Assembly (NCBI RefSeq): GCF_000980895.1
Contig: NZ_LAZX01000075.1
Span: 1-36,197, forward strand
DNA: 36,197 bases
Direction: 5' to 3'
From: Sphingomonas sp. Ag1
Lineage (GTDB): Bacteria > Pseudomonadota > Alphaproteobacteria > Sphingomonadales > Sphingomonadaceae
A model generated the notes under the pieces. The model had not been told where the DNA came from and did not search any database. It saw only the letters and a list, made by a program, of their open reading frames with translations. Position 1 is the stretch's first letter. The number at the start of each line of letters is the position of its first letter. Shown here piece by piece: positions 1 through 10,806 of this stretch. A program made the translations under genes and the position numbers.

Positions 1-167
1 AACGACAGCCCTGGCTGTCCATGACGGTCGGATGATGAAAAGCTCGACGCCAGAAACAACACATACGTAAAGTGTGCATCGATTTTAGAACCGTACGTCC
101 CGGCCAGGCCCAGCTTGTCCGGGGCCCCCATGAAGTACCACTTCATGGGGTACACCGCAGGCTTCAT
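1..167. other. 23S-5S rRNA spacer
   Basis: This is GC-rich non-coding sequence directly before 5S rRNA. I do not recognise a 23S 3' end, so it is probably all spacer. It holds two clean inverted repeats: GACAGCC (4-10) with GGCTGTC (13-19), and a perfect 10-bp stem CCCCATGAAG (126-135) with CTTCATGGGG (141-150) around a TACCA loop. The second is a plausible RNase III or rRNA processing stem. The function is inferred from position only. Confidence 0.5.
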
Positions 168-285
168 TGCCTGGTGACCATAGCGTCGGTGTCCCACCCG
201 ATCCCATCTCGAACTCGGCCGTGAAACCCGACTGCGCCAATGGTACTATCGCCTAAGCGATGGAAGAGTAGGGCGTCGCCAGGCA
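168..285 (+). rRNA. rrf: 5S ribosomal RNA
   Basis: The sequence has the 5S hallmarks: the ends TGCCTGG and CCAGGCA pair to form helix I, the middle carries CCCGATCCCATC followed by GAACTCGG, and the 3' half has the GGAAGAGTAGG block. Its length of about 118 nt fits the family. It lies just upstream of an initiator tRNA, the usual end of an rrn operon in sphingomonads. Both ends are set by the terminal helix and could shift by one or two bases. Confidence 0.95.
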
Positions 286-339
286 TTGCAGCTTGCGTGT
301 GTACGATAAAACGAACCCATTCATCTTGTCGTCCATCAA

Positions 340-383
340 GGAAACACCGTCGCCTCCGCTAATCACGGAGGCGTTCGTGTTTC
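340..383 (+). terminator. Long hairpin between 5S and tRNA-fMet
   Basis: CGCCTCCG (351-358) pairs with CGGAGGCG (366-373) around a CTAATCA loop. The flanks GGAAACAC and GTGTTTCC extend the stem outward past a small internal mismatch. Because a tRNA follows within 25 bases, this may be a processing stem in a co-transcribed operon rather than a true terminator. No T-tract follows it. Confidence 0.5.
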
Positions 384-406
384 CAAAACGGACAAAAACA
401 CAGTGT

Positions 407-483
<77 letters not shown>

Positions 484-499
484 AATACACACACACGCT

Positions 500-530
500 C
501 GCCGCCCTTCAGGGCGGCGTTGTCGTTTGT
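500..530 (+). terminator. Rho-independent terminator of the rrn operon
   Basis: CGCCGCCC (500-507) pairs perfectly with GGGCGGCG (512-519) around a TTCA loop and is followed by a T-rich stretch (TTGTCGTTTG). It lies 17 bases after the tRNA CCA end and fits the end of the rRNA/tRNA transcript. The interval up to 619 contains no gene I can support. Confidence 0.75.
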
Positions 531-619
531 AGGGCTTGGCCAGTGCCCTGAGCCGCACCAGCTCCGGCGCGGCAACCATCCTCGCTCAGCTGCGGCAGGC
601 CGACCTCTTCCACGTCCGA

Positions 620-1531
620 CTAGAGCGGCCGCGCAAAGCTGTCCTCGTCGGAATCAGCACGGACAATGCGTTCCAACGCCGCGGTCAACGACGTCCGCCG
701 GCCCCGCTCTGCCTGCATGTGCGGTGCCCACAAGAGCGAAACGTCACGCGTGAAGTCGAACCCCTCCAGCGGGACCATTATGGTGCCCGGCTCCGCCAGG
801 GTGCGGGGCATGATGGTGACGCCCAGGCCAGCTCTGACATAGCTCACCGCCTTGGCCTCACTGGTCGTCCGCGCCGCAAAGAACGGGCGAATGCCGTGGG
901 CGGTGAAGAAGCGGCTCGTTTCCGGCAGCAATTCGCACTGACGGCGCAGGATCATCGCGTCGTTCATCAGTTCCTCGACCCGCACCGTGCGGCGTGCCGC
1001 CAGCCGGTGGTTACGGCTCAAAGCGAGCTGGTAGCTTTCGCGGTTGAGCCGCTGGGCAGCGCCACCCGCATCGCCCTCCCGCAGGATCGTCACTGCGGCG
1101 TCGATGCGGCCTCGACCGAGGCGGCCGCGCAGCTCGCGTTCGCTGCCCTCGACGATTTCAATCCGCGCGCCATCGCGAAACAAGTCCGCGTCGCCGAGCA
1201 GTTCCTCGATCCAGCGGCGGGCGATTGTCGTCAGAACGCCGAGCCGCAGCGTCTGCGGCGCGCTGCTGCCCGCGACGTCGCGCTCCGCTGCGGCAAAGCC
1301 CGCCTCGATCGTCCGCGCATGAAGCAGCAGCTTGGCGCCGGCATCGGTCAGCGCCACGCGCCGGTTGGTGCGACTGAATAGCGGCCCGCCCAGCAGCTTC
1401 TCGAGCTTCGCGATCCCTACCGACAGCGTCGGCTGGGACACATTGCATGCCGCCGCCGCCCGCGAGAAATTGCCGGTCGTCACCACCGCGAGAAAATAGC
1501 GTAGGTGATAGCGCTCGATCATAGAGCGCAT
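620..1531 (-). CDS. LysR-family transcriptional regulator
   Basis: A 303-residue protein of standard LysR length. The N-terminus (about residues 5-62) is a winged helix-turn-helix with the typical sequence FSRAAAACNVSQPTLSVGIA and then KLEKLLG. The remaining 200 residues are the periplasmic-binding-like effector domain. The ATG at 1531 has GGGAAG upstream; an in-frame ATG at 1522 is an alternative. It is divergent from the acyl-CoA dehydrogenase gene, the usual arrangement for a LysR protein controlling its neighbour, so it probably regulates the leucine-catabolic operon in response to a pathway intermediate. The effector and the regulatory link are inferred. Proteobacterial leucine operons are more often described with a MerR-type regulator (LiuR). 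Confidence 0.9.
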   Translation of the reverse strand: MRSMIERYHLRYFLAVVTTGNFSRAAAACNVSQPTLSVGIAKLEKLLGGPLFSRTNRRVALTDAGAKLLLHARTIEAGFAAAERDVAGSSAPQTLRLGVLTTIARRWIEELLGDADLFRDGARIEIVEGSERELRGRLGRGRIDAAVTILREGDAGGAAQRLNRESYQLALSRNHRLAARRTVRVEELMNDAMILRRQCELLPETSRFFTAHGIRPFFAARTTSEAKAVSYVRAGLGVTIMPRTLAEPGTIMVPLEGFDFTRDVSLLWAPHMQAERGRRTSLTAALERIVRADSDEDSFARPL

Positions 1532-1535
1532 CTAT
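1521..1535. promoter_or_regulatory. Inverted repeat at the LysR start, possible operator
   Basis: ATAGA (1521-1525) and TCTAT (1531-1535) form a perfect dyad separated by five bases, within the T-N11-A style expected for LysR sites. It overlaps the two candidate start codons of the regulator and lies about 80 bases from the acyl-CoA dehydrogenase start, so it could serve autoregulation and divergent control. Function is inferred. Confidence 0.35.
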
Positions 1536-1615
1536 AACGTGCTTCCCGCGCTTTCAATTTCCCAGATGGTGCCGCTGATCCTAGGTTGCCGCCAAAGGAT
1601 CGATCGGAGGCTGAC

Positions 1616-2785
1616 ATGGCGGATCTGGATTTCAGGCTGGGTGAAATGGCGGACACGATCCGCGCGACCACGCGGCGCTTTGCGCTCGACCGGATCGAAC
1701 CGATCGCGGCGCGGGTGGATGCGGAGGACAGCTTCCCGCGCGATCTGTGGCCGGAGATGGGTGCGCTCGGTCTGCACGGCATCACCGTCGAGGAAAAGGA
1801 CGGCGGCCTTGGCCTCGGCTATCTCGAACATCTGATCGCCTGCGAGGAAGTCAGCCGCTCCTCCGCCGCGATCGGCCTCAGCTATGGTGCGCATTCCAAC
1901 CTTTGCGTGAACCAGATCCGCCGCTGGGCGAGCGAGGAGCAGAAGGCGAAGTACCTGCCGGGGCTCATCTCCGGCGAACATGTCGGCAGCCTCGCCATGT
2001 CTGAGGCGGGCGCGGGTTCGGATGTCGTGTCGATGAAGCTGCGCGCCGACAAGGTCGATGGCGGTTGGCGGCTGAACGGCACCAAATTCTGGATCACCAA
2101 CGCGCCTCATGCGGACACATTGGTGGTCTATGCCAAGACCGCGCCCGACGCCGGCTCGAAAGGCATCACTGCCTTCCTGATTGAAAAGGATTTCCCCGAT
2201 TTCTCGATCGGGCAGAAGATCGACAAGGTCGGCATGCGCGGCTCCCCCACGGCGGAGCTGGTGTTCGACGATTGCTTCGTGTCCGATGACCAGGTGATGG
2301 GGCCGCTGAACGGCGGCGTCAAAGTGCTGATGTCCGGCCTCGATTATGAGCGCGTGGTGCTGTCGGGCATCCAGATCGGCATCATGCAGGCCTGCCTCGA
2401 CGTGGTGCTGCCCTATGTGCGGGAGCGCAAGCAGTTCGGCCGGCCGATCGGCGACTTTCAGCTGATGCAGGCCAAGGTGGCGGACATGTATGTCGCGCTC
2501 AATTCCTCGCGCGCCTATTGCTACGCGGTCGCCCAGGCGTGCGACGCGGGGCAAACGACACGCTTCGATGCCGCCGGCTGCATCCTGCTGGCGTCCGAGA
2601 ATGCGGTGAAGGTTGCGGGCGAGGCGATCCAGGCGCTGGGCGGCGCAGGCTATACCCGTGACTGGCCGGTCGAGCGTTATTGGCGCGACGCCAAGCTGCT
2701 CGACATCGGCGCCGGTACCAATGAAATCCGTCGCATGCTGGTCGGCCGTGAGCTGGTCGCCGGCGACGCGCCGCGCGCGCAATAG
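1616..2785 (+). CDS. liuA: Isovaleryl-CoA dehydrogenase
   Basis: An FAD acyl-CoA dehydrogenase of 389 residues that oxidises isovaleryl-CoA to 3-methylcrotonyl-CoA in leucine breakdown. The ATG at 1616 is chosen because GGAGG lies at 1606-1610; an upstream in-frame ATG at 1586 lacks a good site. Visible motifs are the FAD/substrate block [10 protein letters not shown], then [19 protein letters not shown], the DYERVVLSG segment whose Glu (about residue 245) matches the catalytic base position of isovaleryl-CoA dehydrogenases, and the C-terminal [15 protein letters not shown]. Assignment over other acyl-CoA dehydrogenases rests on this Glu position and on the carboxylase genes directly downstream. 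It is the first gene of the operon. Confidence 0.88.
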   Translation: MADLDFRLGEMADTIRATTRRFALDRIEPIAARVDAEDSFPRDLWPEMGALGLHGITVEEKDGGLGLGYLEHLIACEEVSRSSAAIGLSYGAHSNLCVNQIRRWASEEQKAKYLPGLISGEHVGSLAMSEAGAGSDVVSMKLRADKVDGGWRLNGTKFWITNAPHADTLVVYAKTAPDAGSKGITAFLIEKDFPDFSIGQKIDKVGMRGSPTAELVFDDCFVSDDQVMGPLNGGVKVLMSGLDYERVVLSGIQIGIMQACLDVVLPYVRERKQFGRPIGDFQLMQAKVADMYVALNSSRAYCYAVAQACDAGQTTRFDAAGCILLASENAVKVAGEAIQALGGAGYTRDWPVERYWRDAKLLDIGAGTNEIRRMLVGRELVAGDAPRAQ

Positions 2786-2794
2786 GGAGCGGCC

Positions 2795-4389
2795 ATGCCA
2801 CGTATCGCAACGCAGGTGTCGGCGTCGTCCGACGATTTCCAGGCCAACGCCGCGCACAATCGCACGCTCGCGGACGATCTGCGCGCCACCATCGCCCGCA
2901 CCGCGCTCGGCGGGTCGGAGCAGCATCGCGCCCGCCATGTCGCGCGTGGCAAGCTGCTGCCGCGCGACCGGGTCGAGCGGCTGCTCGATCCCGGCTCGCC
3001 GTTCCTTGAGATCGGCGCGCTGGCCGCCAACGGCATGTATGACGATGGCGCGCCGGGCGCCGGCATGATTGTCGGCATCGGCCGGGTGTCGGGCCGCGAG
3101 TGCATGATCGTCGCCAATGATCCCACGGTGAAGGGCGGCGCCTACTTCCCGATGACGGTGAAGAAGCATTTGCGCGCGCAGGAGATCGCGCAGGAAAATC
3201 ATCTGCCGTGCATCTATCTGGTCGACAGCGGCGGGGCGAACCTGCCGCACCAGGCGGAGGTGTTCCCCGACCGCGATCACTTCGGTCGCATCTTCTTCAA
3301 CCAGGCGCAGATGTCCGCGAAGGGCATTCCGCAGATCGCCTGCGTGATGGGCAGCTGCACTGCCGGCGGCGCCTATGTCCCGGCGATGTCCGACGAAAGC
3401 GTCATCGTGCGCAACCAGGGCACGATCTTCCTGGCCGGCCCCCCGCTGGTGAAGGCCGCGACGGGCGAGGTCATCTCCGCCGAGGAACTGGGCGGCGCGG
3501 ATACGCATGGTCGCAAGTCCGGCGTCGTCGATCATGTCGCCGAGAATGACGAACATGCCCTCCTGATCGTGCGCGACATCGTCGCCACGCTTAACCGGCC
3601 CAAGGCGATCGATATCGAGATCACCGCCCCCGTGCCCCCGCGGCTGGACCCGGCGGACCTCTACGGCATCGTGCCGCAGGACGTGCGCGCGCCCTATGAC
3701 GTGCATGAGGTGATCGGGCGGATCGTCGACGGCTCCGAATTCCATGAGTTCAAGCCGCTCTACGGCACCACGCTCGTCTGCGGCTTTGCCCGCATCTGGG
3801 GCATGCCGGTGGCGATCCTCGCCAACAATGGCGTGCTGTTCTCCGAAAGCGCGCTGAAGGGCGCGCATTTCATCGAACTGGCCTGTCAGCGGCGCGTGCC
3901 GCTGCTGTTCCTGCAGAACATCTCCGGCTTCATGGTCGGCGGCAAATATGAGGCGGAGGGGATCGCCAAGAATGGCGCCAAGCTCGTCACCGCCGTCGCC
4001 ACTGCCTCGGTGCCCAAGATCACCGTGCTGATCGGCGGCAGCTTCGGCGCGGGCAATTACGGCATGGCCGGCCGCGCCTACAGCCCGCGTTTCCTGTTCA
4101 CCTGGCCCAATGCGCGCATCTCGGTGATGGGTGGCGAGCAGGCCGCCAGCGTGCTCGCCACGGTGCACCGCGATGCCGAGACGTGGACGCCGGAGGAGGC
4201 CGAGCAATTCAAGGCGCCGATCCGCCAGAAATATGAGGATGAGGGCAATCCCTATTATGCCACCGCCCGGCTGTGGGACGATGGCATCATCGATCCGGTG
4301 CAGACCCGCGACGTGCTGGGCCTTGCCTTCTCCGCGGCGTTGAACGCGCCGATCCCTCAGACGCCGTCCTTCGGCGTGTTCCGGATGTA

Positions 4390-4390
<1 letters not shown>
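2795..4390 (+). CDS. liuB: Methylcrotonyl-CoA carboxylase, carboxyltransferase (beta) subunit
   Basis: A 531-residue carboxyltransferase that moves CO2 from biotin to 3-methylcrotonyl-CoA. It starts 9 bases after the dehydrogenase stop, with GGGAGC upstream. The N-terminal half has [20 protein letters not shown] and the oxyanion-hole glycines in [17 protein letters not shown]. The C-terminal half has [13 protein letters not shown] and [16 protein letters not shown], then [15 protein letters not shown]. The length and the [12 protein letters not shown] pattern fit the MCC/geranyl-CoA group rather than propionyl-CoA carboxylase. Geranyl-CoA carboxylase is the closest alternative, but the upstream isovaleryl-CoA dehydrogenase favours MCC. 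The stop TAA overlaps the next start as TAATG. Confidence 0.9.
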
Positions 4391-6248
<1,858 letters not shown>

Positions 6249-6249
<1 letters not shown>

Positions 6250-6701
6250 TGGCGGGACGCTATTTCGATCAATGGCAGGTGGGCGACCGTCTGGTACATG
6301 AGATCCGCCGAACGGTGACGGAAACGGACAACCTCCTGTTTTCCACCATGACCCACAATCCGCAGCCCCTGCACCTCGATGTCGAGGCGGCGCGGGCCAG
6401 CGAGTTCGGCCAGATCCTCGTCAACGGCACCTTCACCTTCGCGCTGATGGTGGGGCTATCGGTCGGCGACACCACGCTCGGCACGCTGGTCGCCAATCTC
6501 GGCTATGACAAATTGGTCATGCCCAAGCCGGTGTTCATCGGCGACACGCTGCGCGCCGAGAGCGAGGTGCATGAACTGAAGGAAAGCCGCTCGCGCCCTG
6601 GGGCCGGCATCGTCACCTTCGCGCACCGGCTGCTGAACCAGCGTGACGAGATCGTCTGCCAGTGCCTGCGGTCGGCGCTGATCAAGAAATCGACCGCCTG
6701 A
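6249..6701 (+). CDS. MaoC-family hydratase (hot-dog fold)
   Basis: A 150-residue single hot-dog-domain protein whose ATG overlaps the carboxylase stop as TGATG, so it is translationally coupled. The family signature is visible: [16 protein letters not shown], where Asn and His of the hydratase site fall, and [19 protein letters not shown]. MaoC proteins hydrate enoyl-CoA or related thioesters. Standard liu operons have a crotonase-type methylglutaconyl-CoA hydratase (LiuC) here, and this window contains none. The enzyme could take that step or act on another branched acyl-CoA; which one cannot be told from sequence. No HMG-CoA lyase gene is seen nearby. Confidence 0.85.
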
Positions 6702-6715
6702 ACGGATTCTGGTGT

Positions 6716-6739
6716 GCGCCGGCGGTCACCTGCCGGCGC
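6716..6739. terminator. Hairpin between convergent genes
   Basis: GCGCCGGC (6716-6723) pairs with GCCGGCGC (6732-6739) around an 8-base loop, in the 52-base gap between the MaoC gene and the convergent FAD-linked dehydrogenase. It could stop transcripts from both sides. No T-run follows on either strand, so it is either a Rho-assisted stop or only a protective 3' stem. Confidence 0.5.
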
Positions 6740-6753
6740 GCCCCAGCCACCCT

Positions 6754-8199
6754 TCACAACGCGAAGATCTTGCCCGGGTTGAACAGGTTCTTCGGGTCCA
6801 TTGTCCGCTTCAACATGCGCATGATGTCGACGGCATCGCCCAGTTCGGCGACCAGCCAGTTCTGCTTGCCAAGGCCGATGCCATGCTCGCCCGTACAGGT
6901 GCCGTCCATCGCCAGCGCGCGTTCCACGATCCGCGCATTGACCGCGGCGACTTCCGCCAGTTCGTCGGGTGACGTCGGGTCGATCGAGAAGATGACGTGG
7001 AAATTGCCATCGCCGACATGGCCGACGATCGTCGCCGGCACGCTGCACGTCGCCAGATCGGCCTGGGTCTCCAGAATGCACGCCGGCAACCGGCTGATCG
7101 GCACGCACACGTCGGTTGACCAGCCGACTGCATTGGGCCGCAGGTTCACCGCCGCCCAATAGGCCTCGTGCCGCGCCTTCCACAGCCGCGCGCGCTCCTC
7201 CGCCAGCGTCGACCAGGCGAAATCGCCGCCGCCATTCTCCGTCGCCAGCGTCTCCACCGTCGCGACCTGTTCGGCGACGCCAGCGGGCGATCCATGGAAT
7301 TCGAAGAACAGGGTCGTCGTCTCGGGCAGGTCCAGCTTCGACCAGCGATTGACCGCCCGGATCTGCATCACGTCGAGCAGTTCGACGCGCGCCAGCGGCA
7401 CGCCCGACTGGATCGACTGAACCACCGTATCCACCGCGCCCTGCAACGTCGTGAAGCCGCAGACCGCGGCGGAAATCTGCTCCGGGATGGGATGCAGCCG
7501 AAGCGTCACTTCCGTGATGATCCCAAGTGTTCCGTCGGCGCCGACGAACAGCCGTGTCAGGTCATAGCCGGCGGCCGACTTGCGCGCCCGGCTGCCCGTC
7601 CTGATGACCTTCCCATCGGGCGTGACGACGGTCAGCGCCAGCACCGCCTCGCGCATCGTGCCATATCGTACCGCGTTGGTCCCGCTGGCGCGCGTCGACG
7701 CCATGCCGCCGATCGTCGCATTGGCGCCGGGGTCGATCGGGAAGAACAGCCCCATGTCGCGCAGGTGCAGGTTCAATTCCTCGCGCCGGCACCCCGCCTG
7801 GACGGTGCAGTCGAAATCGTCGGCATGGACGGCGAGGATCGCGTTCATCTCCGACATGTTGACGCTGACCCCGCCATGAATCGGCAGCGCATTGCCCTCG
7901 ATCGAGGTGCCGGCGCCAAAGGGCACGATCGGCACGTCATTGGCGGTGCACAGCTGGACCAGATCGACGACATCCTGCGTGCTGCGGGCGAACAATACCG
8001 CGTCCGGAGGAGCGGGGCCGAAATGTGCCTCTGAGCGGCCATGTTGCGCCAGCATCGCGCCGCTCTCATGCCATTGGTGGCCGAACCGCTCCCGCGCCGC
8101 TTCGAGAAAGGCGGGGGCAAGTGGCGGACGGGCGGGGGAAGGGGCGTGGTGCATCCCCCGATCCTGCCCCGAAAGCGGCCCGATGAGAACCGCGGTCAT
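6754..8199 (-). CDS. FAD-linked D-2-hydroxyacid dehydrogenase (D-lactate dehydrogenase, cytochrome type)
   Basis: A 481-residue PCMH-type flavoprotein of the GlcD/DLD group, which oxidises D-lactate or another D-2-hydroxyacid and passes electrons to the respiratory chain. The FAD-binding half shows VPFGAGTSIEGNALP, then FFPIDPGANATIGGMASTRA and GADGTLGIITEVTLRLHP. The C-terminal cap shows the metal/substrate histidines in GHVGDGNFHVIF and the GEHGIGLGK motif, ending in NLFNPGKIF. The start is uncertain: ATG 8199, or ATG 8154, which gives an N-terminus closer to the family and has AGGA about ten bases upstream. It converges on the leucine operon. The exact substrate is not determined. Confidence 0.88.
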   Translation of the reverse strand: MTAVLIGPLSGQDRGMHHAPSPARPPLAPAFLEAARERFGHQWHESGAMLAQHGRSEAHFGPAPPDAVLFARSTQDVVDLVQLCTANDVPIVPFGAGTSIEGNALPIHGGVSVNMSEMNAILAVHADDFDCTVQAGCRREELNLHLRDMGLFFPIDPGANATIGGMASTRASGTNAVRYGTMREAVLALTVVTPDGKVIRTGSRARKSAAGYDLTRLFVGADGTLGIITEVTLRLHPIPEQISAAVCGFTTLQGAVDTVVQSIQSGVPLARVELLDVMQIRAVNRWSKLDLPETTTLFFEFHGSPAGVAEQVATVETLATENGGGDFAWSTLAEERARLWKARHEAYWAAVNLRPNAVGWSTDVCVPISRLPACILETQADLATCSVPATIVGHVGDGNFHVIFSIDPTSPDELAEVAAVNARIVERALAMDGTCTGEHGIGLGKQNWLVAELGDAVDIMRMLKRTMDPKNLFNPGKIFAL

Positions 8200-8310
8200 G
8201 CGCGATGGCTATGGCCGTCGCGCCGATTTGCCTGCCCCGCCGCGACCGGCGTCGTTGCTTTACCCCCTCGATCCGCCATCCTTGCGTCCTTCTCGCGAAA
8301 GGACCGCTCT

Positions 8311-9909
8311 TTGACCGCTCGCCCCATGCTTCGTGCCGCTCTTCTCGCCGGCGTGTTCCACCTCGCCACCGCTTCCCCCGCAGCGGCTCAGGTCGACCCG
8401 GCAAGGCTGGACGCGCTGAAGACGGAGGCAGCGGCGAAGGTCGATCGTCAGGCGAAGATGGTTCAGGAGATGGTCGATTCCCTGTTCAGCTTCGGCGAAC
8501 TGGGCATGCAGGAGGTCGAATCCTCGCGCTACATCACTGCGGTTCTCGAAAAGAACGGCTTCAAGGTGGTGCGCGGCGTGGCGGGCATCCCCACCGCCTG
8601 GACGGCGACCTGGACCAACGGCAGCGGCGGCCCGGTGATCGCGGTCGGCTCCGACATCGACGGCATCCCCAAGGCCAGCCAGAAGCCGGGCGTCGCCTGG
8701 CGCGAGCCGCTGGTGGCTGGAGCACCGGGCCACGGCGAGGGGCATAATTCCGGCCAGGCGGTGAACATCGCCGCCGCGATCGCGGTCAAGGAACTGATGA
8801 CGCGTGAGAAGATCCCGGGCACGCTGATGCTGTGGCCCGGCGTTGCGGAGGAGCCGGTTGCCGCCAAGGCCTTCTTCGTGCGCGACGGGCTGTTCAAGGA
8901 TGCCGACGCGGTCCTCTTCACCCATGTCAGCTCCAACCTCGCGACCAACTGGGGGCAGCCGAGCGGGACCGGCGGCGTGTCCGTCCTCTACACTTTCTCA
9001 GGCGAATCGGCGCATTCCGCGGGCGCCCCGTGGCGCGGCCGCAGTGCGCTGGACGCGGTCGAACTGATGGACGCCGGCTGGAACTTCCGCCGCGAGCATC
9101 TGCGACCTGAGCAGCGCTCCCACTATGTGATCAAGGACGGCGGTGACTTCCCCAACGTCGTGCCCTCGGAGGCGACCGTCTGGTATTATTTCCGCGAACA
9201 GAGCTTCGCGGACATCCACAAGAATTTCGAGATCGGCACCAAGATCGCCAAGGCCGCCGCGATGATGACCGACACGACGGTCAGCCACCGCATCATCGGC
9301 ACCGCAGCGCCGCAGCACATGAACCGCCCGATGGCGGAGGCGGCCTATGCCAACATGCAGAAGATCGGTCTGCCGACATGGACCGCGGAGGAGCAGCAAT
9401 TCGCCCGCGCGGTGCAGAAGCTGGTCGGGGGCAAGGAGACCGGGCTCGACACCGAACTGGGCAAGCTGACCCCGCCAGATGCCGAGCCCAAGAGCGGCGG
9501 ATCGGACGACATCGGCGACGTGTCCTGGACCCGGCCGACGATTACGATCCGCTATCCATCCAACATCCCGAACCTTCCCGGGCACAATTGGTCAAACGCC
9601 ATCGCGATGGCGACGCCGATCGCGCACAAGGGGGCGATTGCCGGGGCGAAGGCGATGGCGATGACCATGCTGGACCTGTTCCTTGATCCCCGGTTGCTTG
9701 CCGATGCCAAGGCCTATTTCACCGATGTCCAGACGAAGGACGTCAAATATCAGCCCGTCCTGACCAACGAGAAACCCTATATCGAGATGAACGCCGATAT
9801 CATGGGCGCCTATCGGGAGCGGATGCGCCCGTTCTACTACAACCCCGCGAAGCACCGGACCTATCTGGACCAGATCGGGGTGAAGTGGCCGTCGATCACC
9901 CAGCCGTGA
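8311..9909 (+). CDS. Exported M20-family amidohydrolase (AbgB-like)
   Basis: A protein of about 532 residues. I take the TTG at 8311 as the start because AAGGA lies 7 bases upstream; ATG 8326 is the alternative. Either gives a signal peptide: a short positive start, a hydrophobic stretch ending ATASPAAAQ, and a predicted cut after AAA or AAQ. The mature part is an M20 metallopeptidase/amidohydrolase of the aminobenzoyl-glutamate type, with FSFGELGMQEVESSRY, GSDIDGIP, GHGEGHNSGQAV and the dimerisation-domain stretch SGESAHSAGAPWRGRSALDAVELMD. It would cleave an N-acyl amino acid or peptide-like amide in the periplasm; the substrate is unknown. It is divergent from the FAD dehydrogenase and converges with the RNase H-like gene, overlapping it by 14 bases. 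Confidence 0.85.
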   Translation: MTARPMLRAALLAGVFHLATASPAAAQVDPARLDALKTEAAAKVDRQAKMVQEMVDSLFSFGELGMQEVESSRYITAVLEKNGFKVVRGVAGIPTAWTATWTNGSGGPVIAVGSDIDGIPKASQKPGVAWREPLVAGAPGHGEGHNSGQAVNIAAAIAVKELMTREKIPGTLMLWPGVAEEPVAAKAFFVRDGLFKDADAVLFTHVSSNLATNWGQPSGTGGVSVLYTFSGESAHSAGAPWRGRSALDAVELMDAGWNFRREHLRPEQRSHYVIKDGGDFPNVVPSEATVWYYFREQSFADIHKNFEIGTKIAKAAAMMTDTTVSHRIIGTAAPQHMNRPMAEAAYANMQKIGLPTWTAEEQQFARAVQKLVGGKETGLDTELGKLTPPDAEPKSGGSDDIGDVSWTRPTITIRYPSNIPNLPGHNWSNAIAMATPIAHKGAIAGAKAMAMTMLDLFLDPRLLADAKAYFTDVQTKDVKYQPVLTNEKPYIEMNADIMGAYRERMRPFYYNPAKHRTYLDQIGVKWPSITQP

Positions 9910-10270
9910 AACAGCCCTTTTCCAGCGCGATCCCGGCGAGGTTCTGTGTCCGCTTTACGTGGCGCAGCCTGAGGGCGCTGCCCGGCGGCACCAGCGCCTG
10001 AAAGGTCAGCAGGTGGTGGCGCAGCGCCGGCGGCGTGCGCGCGCGTCCCCCTGCCTGGCGAATGACGGGCAGGCAGTCGCCGAGCAGGATGGACTCGCGA
10101 TACGCCTGCGCGAGGGCAAGGCGAACCGCGGCGATCAGCGCCAGCCACTCCGCCTCCATGCTCGTCCCCGCGCCAAGCTGACGCGTGACGTGCGCGCGCC
10201 CGCCAGCGACCACTGCAATCTCCATGCCCGCGGGCAGCGGGCGCAGCCCGCCGTCGAAGTAGATCTTCAT
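9896..10270 (-). CDS. RNase H-fold protein lacking the usual last Asp
   Basis: A 124-residue RNase HI-like domain. Catalytic positions seen are Asp6 (IYFDGGLR), Glu39 ([10 protein letters not shown]) and Asp65 (LLGDCLPVI). At the fourth site, where RNase HI usually has N-x-x-A-D, this protein has QNLAGIALE (Asn110, Gly113), so the last carboxylate is replaced. The family normally cuts RNA in RNA:DNA hybrids; activity here is uncertain and a nucleic-acid-binding or altered-metal role is possible. The ATG overlaps the end of the pseudouridine synthase gene (ATGA type), so it is the last gene of a coupled operon. The DNA is host-like. Confidence 0.78.
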   Translation of the reverse strand: MKIYFDGGLRPLPAGMEIAVVAGGRAHVTRQLGAGTSMEAEWLALIAAVRLALAQAYRESILLGDCLPVIRQAGGRARTPPALRHHLLTFQALVPPGSALRLRHVKRTQNLAGIALEKGCFTAG

Positions 10271-10806
10271 GCGCGGCGATAGGCGCCGGGGGCGAGATCA
10301 CCCAGCGACCAGTCACCGATCTGCCAGCGCACCAGCCGCAGCGTTGGGTGACCGACCGCCGCAGTCATCCGGCGGACCTGCCGGTTGCGGCCCTCGCGAA
10401 TGGTCAGCCGCAGCCAGCAATCGGCTATGTTGGCGCGAAAGCGGATCGGGGGATCGCGCGGCCAGATCGCTGGCGGATCGATCCGCTCCACCTCTGCCGG
10501 GCGCGTCGGTCCGTCCTTCAACCTCACCCCGCCGCGCAGCGCGTCGAGTGCGTCACCCGCCGGCTCACCCTCCACCTGCACCAGATAGGTTTTCGCCAGC
10601 TTGAAGCGCGGATCCGCGATGCGCGCCTGCAACCGGCCGTCATCGGTCAACAGCAGCAGCCCCTCGCTATCGCGATCAAGGCGGCCCGCGGGATAGACGC
10701 CCGGCACATCGATGAAGTCCGACAGCGTGGCGCGCTTGGTGGGGGAGCCGCGATCGGTAAACTGGCTCAGCACGTCATACGGCTTGTTGAACAGCAGCAG
10801 CGTCAT
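10267..10806 (-). CDS. rluE: RluE-like rRNA pseudouridine synthase
   Basis: A 179-residue RsuA/RluE-type pseudouridine synthase without an N-terminal S4 domain, starting at [16 protein letters not shown]. The catalytic motif [17 protein letters not shown] gives Asp44 as the nucleophile, followed by KTYLVQVEG and the C-terminal [19 protein letters not shown]. RluE in E. coli modifies a uridine in helix 89 of 23S rRNA; the length and missing S4 domain fit it best. It overlaps the FAD-protein gene upstream and the RNase H-like gene downstream by 4 bases each, so all three are co-translated. Confidence 0.85.
   Translation of the reverse strand: MTLLLFNKPYDVLSQFTDRGSPTKRATLSDFIDVPGVYPAGRLDRDSEGLLLLTDDGRLQARIADPRFKLAKTYLVQVEGEPAGDALDALRGGVRLKDGPTRPAEVERIDPPAIWPRDPPIRFRANIADCWLRLTIREGRNRQVRRMTAAVGHPTLRLVRWQIGDWSLGDLAPGAYRRA

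Noticed and set aside
536..1381. Plus-strand frame opposite the LysR gene
   Set aside because: Antisense shadow; the LysR frame has full-length family similarity.
1532..4207. Long open frame (891 codons) on the minus strand opposite the dehydrogenase and carboxylase genes
   Set aside because: It is antisense to two clear enzyme genes, has a His/Asp/Arg-rich composition typical of the reverse frame of GC-rich genes, and no domain.
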